Part shown: one piece after another, positions 17,702-27,598 of the stretch | Layout: the number at the start of each line of letters is the position of its first letter | How positions within the stretch are numbered: position 1 is the first letter of the stretch | Position numbers and translations under genes: made by a program | Assembly (NCBI GenBank): GCA_001931905.2 | Contig: MSJI02000158.1 | Coordinates: forward strand, 1,696 to 39,649 | DNA length: 37,954 bases | Direction of reading: 5' to 3' | From: Cladosporium sp. IMV 00045 | Lineage: Eukaryota; Ascomycota; Dothideomycetes; Cladosporiales; Cladosporiaceae | Notes under the pieces: model-generated | The model's database searches: none | What the model was told of the DNA's origin: nothing | The model's input: the letters and a program-made list of their open reading frames with translations, nothing else

Positions 17702-19252
17702 CTACGAGCGACTCGTCTTCCCCTTGTCCTTCCCACTTCTAATAAACCTCGAAAGAACGCCCCTCCACTTCGGCCCAACAGTAAGCAGCATCAGCGTGCC
17801 ACACATGACAGGCGTAGCAATGAACCAGAAGAAAGTCTCACCATGCTCCATGACACTGGGCATAGGATCAAAATTCATCCCGAAGTAACTCGTCAGAAAC
17901 GTCAGCGGGAGGAAGAAACTCGAGACCAGCGTCAGCTTGCGCACGCTCTCGTTCTGGCTCGCGGTGATGCTGTTGAAGATCAGCGAGGAGAGGTTCTCAG
18001 CGCTGCGGATGCTCATGTGCGTGGAGTTTGAAAGCGTTTGGATGTGGTCTTGCACGTCTTGGAAGTAGATGCGGGCGGTGGGCGAGATGTGCGTGCCCGC
18101 TGCTTCGAAGCGGGATGGGCGGTCGGCGGGAGGGGTTGTGGGGCTGACTTCGGGGGAGGATGCGACGGGGCGGTGGTCGCAGAGGGTTTTTACCAGGCCG
18201 CCGATGGCGATGGTGTTGTTGAGTAGGAGGGTTAGGCCGGAGCGGAGGACGTGCAGTTGCTTGGATTGGGGGATTCTTGGGTTGTAGAGGACGTCGCGTT
18301 CAAGTTCGTCAAAGATCTCGGCTACGGCGTTGCCGATGGGGAGGGATAGGTCGACTGTTGTGTCGATGACTGCTTGGAGTAACATGGACGGGTCGTTGCT
18401 GGAGCGTACGACTGTTTGTGGTGATCTCAGTCTGTTGAGTATAGGGTTGAACACGTCCTTGCCCGAGTGCTCGAAGATCGTTATTACTGTACCGTCGGAC
18501 ATCAAGAAAGCTGACACTTGCTCCCATGACAATGCAAATTTATCAGAAGCCAGGGAGCGAGATCTGGGTGCATTGGAACGGTGGAGGCGATCTCGTATTC
18601 GAGATGCGCGTGCATCGCCTCTCGAGTTCGCCTCACCACCATGGAAGGGTTCCATGAGTTTGACCATGTTCATTTCGAGATAACAGTGGTTCTCATACCA
18701 GTTGACCTTGGTTGGAGTTTGCATGTCCAGAACGTCTTCAAGGGCCAAAGGATGAAGGCCTTTGTGAGTGCCTAAGCACCTGACCACTTCAGGCTCGATT
18801 CCATTCACGTAGATCCAGCGGCAAGTGGACCATGATGGCTTGGGGTTATCTTTCAGGAAGGCATCTAGTGTGGAATCATCTGGGCTGTGCACGACGAGAC
18901 GGTCGTGGGAGTAGTCGACGATTTGGATGTCAACCTTGAATTGAGGGCTGTGGCGGGCTGGGTTTGGGCGGCGGACATCGAAGCCGGGTTCAGCACCAGC
19001 TGCGGGTTCCCATCTTTGGAAGTAGTTGTGATCACTACTTCGCCATCGTTTGGGGTGTGTTGTCCGAGGAAGATCAACTTTCACTGGCCGTGTTGAGAGT
19101 TTAAACGCATTTTGACGCGTCGATAGCCTTGTTGCATGACATGGTATGGCGGTTTTTGAAAAGTATTTGTTTTGTCTGAGCGTAGTGGCAGATGATCGCG
19201 TGATGAACGAAGATTGCATGTGCGATTTGGCTGGGGAAGCGAATAGGCTCAT
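17702..19252 (-). CDS. CorA-type Mg2+ transporter family protein
   Basis: Intronless, 516 residues. CorA proteins form pentameric channels for Mg2+ and related divalent cations. A soluble N-terminal domain (about 95-435) ends in a long helix. Two membrane segments follow at the C terminus: TM1 at about 438-457, closed by the signature G-M-N (458-460, in SYFGMNFDPMP), and TM2 at about 475-493, then a basic tail. Phe replaces the usual Tyr before G-M-N. The first 50 residues are basic, Ser/Thr-rich and lack acidic residues, which could be a mitochondrial presequence; plasma-membrane or vacuolar location cannot be excluded. It is divergent from ARG1 across 365 bp. Confidence 0.88.
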   Translation of the reverse strand: MSLFASPAKSHMQSSFITRSSATTLRQNKYFSKTAIPCHATRLSTRQNAFKLSTRPVKVDLPRTTHPKRWRSSDHNYFQRWEPAAGAEPGFDVRRPNPARHSPQFKVDIQIVDYSHDRLVVHSPDDSTLDAFLKDNPKPSWSTCRWIYVNGIEPEVVRCLGTHKGLHPLALEDVLDMQTPTKVNWYENHCYLEMNMVKLMEPFHGGEANSRGDARASRIRDRLHRSNAPRSRSLASDKFALSWEQVSAFLMSDGTVITIFEHSGKDVFNPILNRLRSPQTVVRSSNDPSMLLQAVIDTTVDLSLPIGNAVAEIFDELERDVLYNPRIPQSKQLHVLRSGLTLLLNNTIAIGGLVKTLCDHRPVASSPEVSPTTPPADRPSRFEAAGTHISPTARIYFQDVQDHIQTLSNSTHMSIRSAENLSSLIFNSITASQNESVRKLTLVSSFFLPLTFLTSYFGMNFDPMPSVMEHGETFFWFIATPVMCGTLMLLTVGPKWRGVLSRFIRSGKDKGKTSRS

Positions 19253-19617
19253 CGCAGGCGTCAGGGAAATGTTGTAACTCCAGTGTGCATTATATTATCG
19301 ATGGCTGAGAGATACTGAAGGATTCGTTTGATGTTGCTATTACTCCATGTTGCTATTACTCTATCGATGCATGGACTCCCGTGTTTCCCCAAGGAATCGG
19401 GAGGAAGCTGAGTTTGGCCGACATCGCTCGCTGACTGGTTGCTGATCCCAATGCTCTTCGTCTTATCGATTAGAGCCAGGGTCTGACGCTGGTGCTGCTG
19501 GAGTCACAGCTCGCCCATTTTTTCCCCGCCGAGCATTATATCTATCTATCTGTATACAGCCATTGACCGTCCTCCTCTTCTCCCTTACACTCATACACAT
19601 CACACATCACATCCACA
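19253..19617. promoter_or_regulatory. Bidirectional promoter CorA / ARG1
   Basis: 365 bp between divergent starts. It includes a duplicated word (ATGTTGCTATTACTC-like) at about 19332-19362 and a TATA-like, TATC-repeat tract at about 19536-19556, roughly 60-80 nt before the ARG1 ATG. No Gcn4/CPC1-type site was confirmed. Confidence 0.45.
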
Positions 19618-21006
19618 ATGGTCAAGCAAAAAGTCTGTCTTGCCTACTCCGGCGGTCTGGATACCAGCTGTATCCTCCGCTACCTCCTTGTAAGTCCCTC
19701 ATCATCACCTATCGCCCAAGCGGTGAGGCTGTTGTTCACAGTCGGCTAACAAGACATCAGGATGAGGGCTACGATGTCGTCGCTTTCATGGCCGACGTTG
19801 GTCAGGAGGAGGACTTCGAGGCTGCCAAGGAGAAGGCTCTGAAGATCGGTGCCAGCGCCTGCTACATTGAGGACGTCAGGGAGGAGTTCGTCAAGGAGCT
19901 CTGCTTCCCGGCCATTGCTTGCAACGCCATCTACGAGGTCAGTCGCGTCATCTCAATCACACGAAAAAACACAGCCGACTCACATCCATGCGCAGAACAC
20001 TTACCTCCTCGGTACCTCCCTCGCCCGCCCCGTTATCGCTCGTGCTCAGATTGCCGTCGCTCAGAAGGAGGGCTGCTTCGCCGTCTCCCACGGCTGCACT
20101 GGCAAGGGCAACGACCAGGTCCGCTTCGAGCTTGCCTTCTACGCTCTCCAGCCCGACATCAAGGTCATCGCACCCTGGAGGGAGCCTGTCTTCTACAACC
20201 GCTTCAAGGGCCGCAACGACCTCCTCGACTACGCCGCCGAGAAGGGCATTCCCGTTTCCAGCACCAAGAGCAAGCCGTGGAGCATGGACGAGAACCTGGC
20301 ACACTGCAGCTACGAGGCTGGCATCCTCGAGGACCCCAACGTCACTCCTCCGGAGGACATGTGGAAGTTGACCCAGGACCCCATCAAGGCCCCCGATGCC
20401 CCTGAGGACTTCACCATCCACTTCCAGAAGGGTCTTCCCGTCAAGCTCGAGTACGAGGGCGGCAAGAAGAGCGTCACCGAGCCCGTGGAGCTTTTCCTGA
20501 CTGCCAACGCCATTGCCCGCAAGCACGGTGTCGGCCGCATTGACATTGTCGAGAACCGTTTCATCGGTCTCAAGTCTCGTGGCTGCTACGAGACCCCCGG
20601 TCTCACCATGCTCCGCTCCGCCCACATCGACCTCGAGGGTCTCGTCCTCGACCGTGAGGTCCGCGCTCTCCGTGACCAGTTCACCACCTTCAACTACGCC
20701 AAGATCCTGTACAACGGTCTCTACTTCTCGCCCGAGCGTGAGTTCCTCGAGGACAGCATCACCTCTTCCCAGAAGACCGTCAACGGTTCCGTCCGCTGCC
20801 GCGCTTACAAGGGTATGTTCAGCGTCATCGGCCGCTGGTCTGAGACCGAGAAGCTGTACGACGAGAGCGAGAGCTCCATGGACGAGATTGGCGACTTTGC
20901 GCCGCAGGACACTACCGGCTTCATCAGCGTCAACGCCATCCGCCTGAAGAAGTTCGGCAACAAGAAGGAGGAAGAGGGCAACAGCCTCGTCAAGAGGTCG
21001 GCTTAG
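19618..21006 (+). CDS. Argininosuccinate synthase
   Basis: Catalyses ATP-dependent condensation of citrulline and aspartate to argininosuccinate, the penultimate step of arginine synthesis (cytosolic). Three exons (19618-19689, 19761-19937, 19996-21006) give 419 residues, matching the family. Introns are 71 nt (GTAAGT, GCTAAC branch point, ATCAG) and 58 nt (GTCAGT, GCAG). The ATP-pyrophosphatase loop YSGGLDTS is at 10-17. The signature GCTGKGNDQVRFE and the later GLKSRGCYETPG are intact. Codon choice is uniformly C-ending, as in a highly expressed gene. The ATG context is CACAATG. Confidence 0.97.
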
Positions 21007-21391
21007 ATGTCGTACTAATTTCGGGGTCTGACCGCCGAATGCGCTTCACGTGGAAAAAGCATGAAGCGTTTTGTGTTATATTATTTTAGTTGGTAAAGAT
21101 AGCTTACCAAATTCATGAGACAATGCGCAAACATTCATCTTGACATTCTGATGTACTAGATCTGATCCGATCCGCAAATTCTTCGGCGGTAGACCCTTGA
21201 TAGCGCCAGACCGATCGCCACAACTTTGAGACTTTGCTTACTACTCGCTTGCTCCCTCTACCATCTTTCTCTAAACCTGCAGACTGCTATTTCTCTTGCC
21301 TTCATACCCGGCACTGCTACACTAATACACATCGAAACACTTCCATCATACGAACACTCATAATAGCTTAATCACACCTCCATCAATCAAC
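21007..21391. other. Intergenic, ARG1 3' flank and heme-lyase promoter
   Basis: 385 bp between tandem plus-strand genes. The right half is a C/T-rich leader typical of fungal promoters. No TATA box seen. Confidence 0.5.
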
Positions 21392-22458
21392 ATGGGCTGG
21401 TTTTGGGCAGACTCTACTCCGGCCGCTCCAGCGCCGCCTGTTGCGCCTCACCCTATGCCCAAGGACGGCATCACTCCTCCTGTGAGTCTTGCGCATACTC
21501 TTCTCCATGTATACTGTCGCTGACATCCACTCAGCCAGAATGCCCCATGCACAACGCCGCCAACTCGCCTTTCGCGCCCACAGCCACTCCTCCAGCACCC
21601 GTCGAACAACCCAAACCCTCAGGAAAATGCCCTGTCAACCACGGCGGCGCGCAGCCCGCGACCTCCTCCTCAACATCCCCCTCCTACGTCTCCAAACTCA
21701 ACCCTCTAAACTACATGCCCTCCTTCATCTCCAACACGCGCGAATACGACGAGCACCAATCCGTCGCCCTCCCGCTCGAGCGCGAACCCTCCACCATCCC
21801 GCGCGGCGACGGCTCCGGAAACTGGGAGTACCCCTCCCCGCAACAGATGTACAACGCCATGCTGCGCAAGGGCTACACCGACACGCCCGCCGAGCACGTC
21901 GAGGCCATGGTCTCGGTGCACAACTTCCTCAACGAAGGCGCCTGGGACGAGATCCGCGAGTGGGAGCGGCGCTTCGGCAGCGGGCTCGCCAAGGGCTGGG
22001 AAGAGAGCCGTCGCGGCGAGGAGGGCGCAGCGATCAACGCCGCTCTGCAGGCCATTCGCGACGAGGGCAGGACGGACATGTCTCTCGAACCGCGCCTGCT
22101 GCGCTTCATGGGCCGGCCGAACGACCTCACGCCCAAGGCGCGCATGCTCTCTTTCATGGCAAAGATTTATCCTTCAGAGTACCCGGACAACCCACCCTTC
22201 GACCGCCACGACTGGTTCGTCGAGCGCCGCTTGCCGGATGGAAGCAGCAAGGAGGTCCGCTATGTGATCGATTACTACTCCGCGCCGCCGGATGAGAGCG
22301 GCGAGCCTGTCTTTTTCTTGGACGTTAGGCCTGCGGTTGATGGACCCGTTTCCGCGGCGGAGAGGATGATGAGGTGGGGCGGAGATGTTTGGTGGAAGGC
22401 GAGTGGGGGGAGTGTTAGGGAGGAGTTGGCGAAGCATAAGAATGCGTTTAGGAATTGA
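21392..22458 (+). CDS. Holocytochrome c-type synthase (heme lyase)
   Basis: Attaches heme covalently to apocytochrome c (or c1) in the mitochondrial intermembrane space. Two exons (21392-21481, 21535-22458) with a 53-nt intron (GTGAGT, CTGAC branch point, CTCAG) give 337 residues. The N terminus MGWFWADS is followed by two Cys-Pro heme motifs at C33 (ECPM) and C62 (KCPV). The family core is clear: [39 protein letters not shown], then [11 protein letters not shown] with the conserved His, VRYVIDYY and [10 protein letters not shown]. There is no classical presequence, as expected for this family. Sequence alone does not say whether it is the cytochrome c or the c1 enzyme. It ends convergently with the UFD1-domain gene. 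Confidence 0.93.
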
Positions 22459-22823
22459 TGGGGTTGAGTTGAGGCATTTTAGAGGGGTGAGATGTGTATT
22501 GATAAAACGGGATGGATGATCTGGCGCTTTGGGGGGTTATTTTGCTGTTGCTTGATTTTTCCTGTCAAGCTATTGTTTTTGGGTGGTTGGGAGGTTATGT
22601 ATTTAGGTTAGTTAATACGTGATATCATTATTGTCATTTTCGCTTGTCTTCGATGCAAGTGGGATTCTTCGCTCTTCATCATTTCTGAAATCTCGCCGTC
22701 TATCAACTTCAATGGGTATCATCATCATCATCGCCGTCATGATCGTCACGCATCAAATCCATCTCCTCTCCTCTCCTCTAGCATAACAACAACACCAAAC
22801 ACCAAACACCCACCCGCTCGAAA
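22459..22823. other. Convergent 3' flanks
   Basis: 365 bp between the heme lyase and UFD1-domain genes. Contains simple T/G-rich and CAT-rich stretches; nothing else recognised. Confidence 0.5.
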
Positions 22824-25193
22824 TCATCTCCCCTCCCCTCTCCCCACGCCCCAATCGCCCAACCACCTCCTCGCGCCCTCCAGCTCCCCCTTCTCCGCCT
22901 CCAACGCCCCCAAACACCAATCAAAAGCATACCCTCCCTTTCCAAACCCCACCGTCTCATCCGCAGCCAACATCTCCGCCAGGTTCCTCCGCTGCTGACT
23001 CGCTTCATCAACGCAGAAGTGCAGCGCGCTTTCCTCCTCGCCATTAGCCAGAGATGTCAAGATAGGTTTGACCATCGCCATGCCGTCTTTCATGCTAATA
23101 CTCCTAGCTCGATCGAGATTCTGCAATCCCGTCTTGCAGAACTCATTCCTGCACCACGCCTTCCCGCACCCGCTCACGAGCTGCTGCAAATACCTCCTCT
23201 CGATCCGCCTGCGCATCGCCTTGCCTTCCGGATCATGCATGCTCACATACAACGGCCCATAGCAAGTCGCACAAAGCCCCAAATCATTACCCGCACCCAC
23301 ACCGCCTCCAGCACGCGTATCGCCATTTTTGGAACACCCATCGCGCGTCCGCCCGCAATTGACGTTCCGGCACGGCCTGGGCGGCAGCCGACGCAGTCTG
23401 TCCAGTTCGTGCGATTTGAGGTGCGTGCCCATGTCTCGCAGGCGCACGATGCGGGCGCACAGGTGGCATTCGGTCGTGCGGGCGCCGTCGGCGAGTTCGT
23501 GCGGCGTCATGCCCGAGAGCAGGGCTTCGGCGTTGGGGGTGTTGGGGTCGCCTTCTTGCGGGACGAGGAGGTGGCAGAAGCGGCAGATGTGCAGTTTCGA
23601 GGGGCAGGTGGTGGTGCGGTGGTGGGCTAGCGATGGGAGGGTGGGGAAGGTTTCGAGTGTGGCGCATTCGGGGCAGTGGAGGATTGTGTCTGGGTGGTGG
23701 AGGTTGTTGTGTTTGGTCTGCGTGAGGGTGGTGTTGCCGTGCGCCGTGTCGTGAGGGCAGTGCCAGTGGGATTGGAATTGGGGGGAGCGTTTTTGGAAGA
23801 CTTGGCCGCAGCCTTGAGGGCAAAGGATGTTGTTTCGTAGGCAGAAGTTTTCGTGCAGCATGAGCGTTCGTTGCGGGACCCATTGGGTGCAGTTCTTGCA
23901 GCGGACTTCTTCTGGGTTGGGGGGTTGCTCGTTGTTGGAAGTGTCAGGGGTCTCGTCCATCTTTGTGTCTGCGTCTGCGTCTGCGTGGCGGACGCGCAGG
24001 GTGAAGTGTCTCAGCTGTCCTGGCGCGTGTCCTTCTGCGTCTCCGTTGCTTTGAGGCGTTGGAGGAGAGTATGCGTGGACAGTGATGTAGAGACTCTCGG
24101 CATTCTCTAATTCGACATTCGTCGGCTCGAGTCGTATTCTTTTCGAAGGCCGCCCATCGAAATCCGCAAAAACATGCTCATCAATCCTAGGCTTCGCACG
24201 CTGCAAGGCAGAGACAGGGCTAACAATGAGATCGACCTCATCATCGTCGTCCTCCCCGGTAAGTTCGAGCTCGAGGGGCAGAGCTTTGTTCCAAGACATG
24301 AGTTCGTAGTCGATATAGTCTCCAGGCAAGATCTGGCCCTGCTTGGGATTGAAAAGATCCAGCTCGCCGCCCGCAGAGCTTCCCTCGTCCGTCCCAGGAG
24401 CCTTGGTCATCTTCGCAGCAATCCTCTTCATGGTCTCTCTCGCCTGCTCTTCGTTCAAAGCCTCAATATCCACTTCCAAATCCGTATCCACAATGCACAC
24501 GCCATCTGCCTCCTCAGGTTTGAAGCCGTCGATGAGGAATCGAAATTCTTCCTTTTTGCCATCCTTACCCCTGCCGCCAGGCACCACCAGAACCTCGCCG
24601 TTCGTCAACGTCGTGTACTCCTGCCTCAGATGCTGCTCGAGCAAAGCTTTCCAATCGTCAGGGTCATATCCAGGCTCCAGCGGCCGTAGCTTGACAAAGG
24701 TTCCTTTCGGCAATGCCTTGACATGAACCGTGATTTTGTGCGCTACTGCATCTCCACCATTTATTACACGATCAACTTTTGTACCATCTTCCCCCGCATC
24801 ACCAGGCAAACCCAGCGCTTCTTGCAGAAAAGGGCTCAAAACCGTCTCCTCCTCCTCAGCGCTGAACTCCCTTATACCCGCATGCACCACCCGCCCATTC
24901 TCAGGATTGACCAGACGGAAAGTCAACGGATACGGCAGCTGATGCCGCTGGTCCTGGTACTGCGATTCGGCCTGGCGGTACGCCGAGTGCGTGGCCGAGT
25001 TGTAGGGATCATAGGCGGGCAGATCGCGGCGGCTGGATTCGGCTGCGGCGTTGGCGGAGGCTGAGAGGAGGGCTTCCAAAGCTGAGGGTGGGAGGAGGAT
25101 CTTGTCGCCGGGGAGCTGTTTGCTGCGTGGGTTGGGGGTTGCGGTGAATTGCGCGGACCAGCGGATTTGTGGTGGTGGTGAGGGATCGGTCAT
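22824..25193 (-). CDS. UFD1-domain protein with zinc fingers and AZUL-like C terminus
   Basis: Intronless, 789 residues, far longer than the Cdc48 cofactor Ufd1 (about 360). The N-terminal third (about 10-245) matches the UFD1 double-psi-barrel region: LPGDKILLPPSALEAL, PLTFRL, KLRPLEPGYDPDDWKALLE, and a stretch ending VDTDLEVDIE. An acidic linker is followed by Cys/His-rich TRAF-type finger repeats at about 431-600 (KNCTQW, NNILCPQGCGQVF, LHCPEC, HICRFC, ECHLC). Then comes a Cys-rich segment with GCGKAWCRNEFCKTG (675-689), which resembles the AZUL zinc finger of UBE3A-type ligases. This combination occurs in filamentous fungi as putative Ufd1-like proteins. A role in ubiquitin-dependent, Cdc48-linked degradation is inference. 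A canonical Ufd1 gene is expected elsewhere in the genome. Confidence 0.85.
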   Translation of the reverse strand: MTDPSPPPQIRWSAQFTATPNPRSKQLPGDKILLPPSALEALLSASANAAAESSRRDLPAYDPYNSATHSAYRQAESQYQDQRHQLPYPLTFRLVNPENGRVVHAGIREFSAEEEETVLSPFLQEALGLPGDAGEDGTKVDRVINGGDAVAHKITVHVKALPKGTFVKLRPLEPGYDPDDWKALLEQHLRQEYTTLTNGEVLVVPGGRGKDGKKEEFRFLIDGFKPEEADGVCIVDTDLEVDIEALNEEQARETMKRIAAKMTKAPGTDEGSSAGGELDLFNPKQGQILPGDYIDYELMSWNKALPLELELTGEDDDDEVDLIVSPVSALQRAKPRIDEHVFADFDGRPSKRIRLEPTNVELENAESLYITVHAYSPPTPQSNGDAEGHAPGQLRHFTLRVRHADADADTKMDETPDTSNNEQPPNPEEVRCKNCTQWVPQRTLMLHENFCLRNNILCPQGCGQVFQKRSPQFQSHWHCPHDTAHGNTTLTQTKHNNLHHPDTILHCPECATLETFPTLPSLAHHRTTTCPSKLHICRFCHLLVPQEGDPNTPNAEALLSGMTPHELADGARTTECHLCARIVRLRDMGTHLKSHELDRLRRLPPRPCRNVNCGRTRDGCSKNGDTRAGGGVGAGNDLGLCATCYGPLYVSMHDPEGKAMRRRIERRYLQQLVSGCGKAWCRNEFCKTGLQNLDRARSISMKDGMAMVKPILTSLANGEEESALHFCVDEASQQRRNLAEMLAADETVGFGKGGYAFDWCLGALEAEKGELEGARRWLGDWGVGRGEGR

Positions 25194-25876
25194 GTTGTGG
25201 TTTGGTTTGTTGAAAGAGTCGTGATTGGGTGAGAGAGAATGTAGGAGAGGGATTGTTAGTCGTGACTGGATTGTATCATGGTCGAAGGTATTGTCTTGTT
25301 TTTCTTCTGTTTTGTTAATCGTATTTCTTCACAAAAGCGGTGTTTCGCCTTACTCACCTGACGAAGAGAAGTCTGGTGTTTCTCGAAGATGCGATGGGCG
25401 TTATGTCATCAAACTCGGCTTCTGGCGAGGTGGCGTCGGCCTTGGAGAAACACCTGCCGAGTACACATAACAGATACTCGACTTCCCGTTCCATTCTCTA
25501 CAACTACTGAGCACAATTTATCGATCTCAAGCCTTGATGCAATGTGCATGGCCGAGTCTTGAATGTCAAATACCGTTCACTTTTGCAATGATGACATGTT
25601 CAAATGATGAGACATTCCTCGCCGGACCGCAGGTCCTCTTCGGACCGGCTGCCGACGAGCTCTTCTTGACCCCAGTGCACATCTAACAAGAGCTACAAAT
25701 ATTCGTTGCATGTAGGCATGTATATTCATAATGATATCACTAATCAGAGTCAGTAGAGCTGGCCCTTCCATACCACCATACCTCTTGTTTATAAGTAGTC
25801 TGATAGCATTCTCAATGTCGGATGTGCATCCCACTTCACATACATCTCACGCAGAAACAGTCTCATTATTGTCGCC
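25194..25876. other. Divergent intergenic region
   Basis: 683 bp between the UFD1-domain gene (minus) and an MDR gene (plus). Only short frames without features are seen. Confidence 0.5.
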
Positions 25877-26974
25877 ATGCAAGCCATCGGAGTAGCGCAA
25901 TATGGTCCTATCGAGAACCTCCAATCCCGCCAACTACCTGAACCCTCCAAGCCAACAGGTCGCCAACTTCTAGTCCAAATCAAGGGCATCTCAGTCAATC
26001 CAATCGACATCAAAGTTCGCAATGGAACTTACGATGACGCGCCCGACTTTTACGAGCGCGTCAAGCCCGTCACCCTGGACGCCCAAGGCTTGCATGTCAT
26101 GGGCTACGATGGCTCTGGAATCGTAACTCAAGTCGGTCCGGATGCTCGCTACTACAAAGCCGGTGACGAGGTCTTCTTCCTGGGCAACCCTGCTGGGCAA
26201 GGATGTTACGCCGAGCAGGTGTTTGTTGACGAACGACATGTCGGCAGGAAGCCGCGCACGCTGGACTGGGCTCAGGCTGCTGCCATGCCGCTGACATATG
26301 CGACCGCGTACGAGTCCATCGTCGAGCGCTTGGGGGTGAGCAAGAACGAGCGTGCCGGGATCCTGATCATCAACGGAGGTGGCGGCATGGGTTCCATCGC
26401 GTGCCAACTCGCTCGACATTATCTCCAGCTACCAGTGGTGATCACCACCGCTTCACGACCGGAGACGGAATCTTTCTCGCGACAAATGGGCGCCACGCAC
26501 GTCATCAACCACCGGGAAGACATCGCACAGCAAATTGAAGACCTGACGGCCAAGGGGAATATTCCAGCAGACATCCCTATCAAATACGCCTTCATCACCT
26601 CTCGCACGGAGCAGTACTTTATGCCCATTGGGAAAATTCTCGCTCCTTTCGGCAAGGTGTGTAGTATCGTGCAAGCCAAGTTCGACATGTACGGTTCGGA
26701 ATTTATGAGCAAATCACTCACTTTCGTCTGGTGCTGGCTGGGCTCTGGCCCATACCATCACTACGTCAATGATGCCCCAGAGAAGCATCATGAGTGGTAT
26801 GAGGAGCTGGCAAAGCTCATAGACGAGGGCTCGATCAAATCCCATCTCACGAAGCGGATGAAGTTGACGCTGGAGAATGTCAAGGAGGCGCATCGACTCA
26901 TTGAGTCTGGGACGATGGTTGGAAAGATGGGATTGAGCGTTGATGAACCTGGTGACGGGAGTGCGTTCCGTTGA
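25877..26974 (+). CDS. Zinc-free MDR alcohol dehydrogenase-like oxidoreductase
   Basis: Intronless, 365 residues. NAD(P)H-dependent medium-chain reductase of the zinc-binding-dehydrogenase-like subgroup. GroES-like N terminus with GISVNPIDIKVRNG and VMGYDGSGIV. The Rossmann start INGGGGMGSIACQLARHY lies at about 164-181. The C terminus ends KMGLSVDEPG. The catalytic zinc Cys/His pair is absent. It is only distantly related to the duplicated MDR genes of the arms and differs in having no introns. Substrate unknown; quinones or enones are typical for the class. Confidence 0.85.
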   Translation: MQAIGVAQYGPIENLQSRQLPEPSKPTGRQLLVQIKGISVNPIDIKVRNGTYDDAPDFYERVKPVTLDAQGLHVMGYDGSGIVTQVGPDARYYKAGDEVFFLGNPAGQGCYAEQVFVDERHVGRKPRTLDWAQAAAMPLTYATAYESIVERLGVSKNERAGILIINGGGGMGSIACQLARHYLQLPVVITTASRPETESFSRQMGATHVINHREDIAQQIEDLTAKGNIPADIPIKYAFITSRTEQYFMPIGKILAPFGKVCSIVQAKFDMYGSEFMSKSLTFVWCWLGSGPYHHYVNDAPEKHHEWYEELAKLIDEGSIKSHLTKRMKLTLENVKEAHRLIESGTMVGKMGLSVDEPGDGSAFR

Positions 26975-27598
26975 AACAAACGCTTCTCAATCCTGCGGGA
27001 TGGACTCAGTTCAGCCGCTTACTGTATTGATAGGATGTCTCGTTCAGCCTCGGTTGTTGATCAACGGCAGTAGTACAGTAGTCATGTCATCTTCTCACGT
27101 CGGCTCGCTCGGCAAGCTTCGACAAGCATTTTCATGGCCTCTCAAGCTTTATGTCTGGTTGACCATCTCAAAGGCTCACGAAATTGATTTCTTCTTGCCC
27201 TAAAAAGCTATTTGAATACAGTCGATGCGAGGGCTGAAATGAGAGCTGATGCGTTGGCAATGATGGAGGACACGTGGGATCGAAAAATACGCAAGTCCCA
27301 ACTGCCGAATCTGCCATGACTTTGTCACAAAAGATCGTCTTCGAGTAGTTGCCGTCGTTGCCGAAGCTGGAGGATTGAGTTCAGGGTCTTGTTATTCTAC
27401 GGCTGAAGATCAAGTCACCCGGTCTGTTCTTGATCAAACCGAGGGACATACCACTATCACTGATCGCAACATTTATGCTGACGTGGACGTGGGCTATAAA
27501 TTCATTCAAGAAGAGACCAATTGAGGTTTTGTAATCATCACTTTCAACTTTCCAAAGTCTTTCCCGTCCGCATACATTATCATTAACTACTTTACGAT
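26975..27598. other. Intergenic with methyltransferase promoter
   Basis: 624 bp between tandem plus-strand genes. No coding signal. The TATA box of the next gene is at its right end. Confidence 0.5.
27495..27500 (+). promoter_or_regulatory. TATA box of the methyltransferase gene
   Basis: TATAAA at 27495-27500, 99 nt before the ATG at 27599, in a CTATAAATTC context. Confidence 0.5.
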
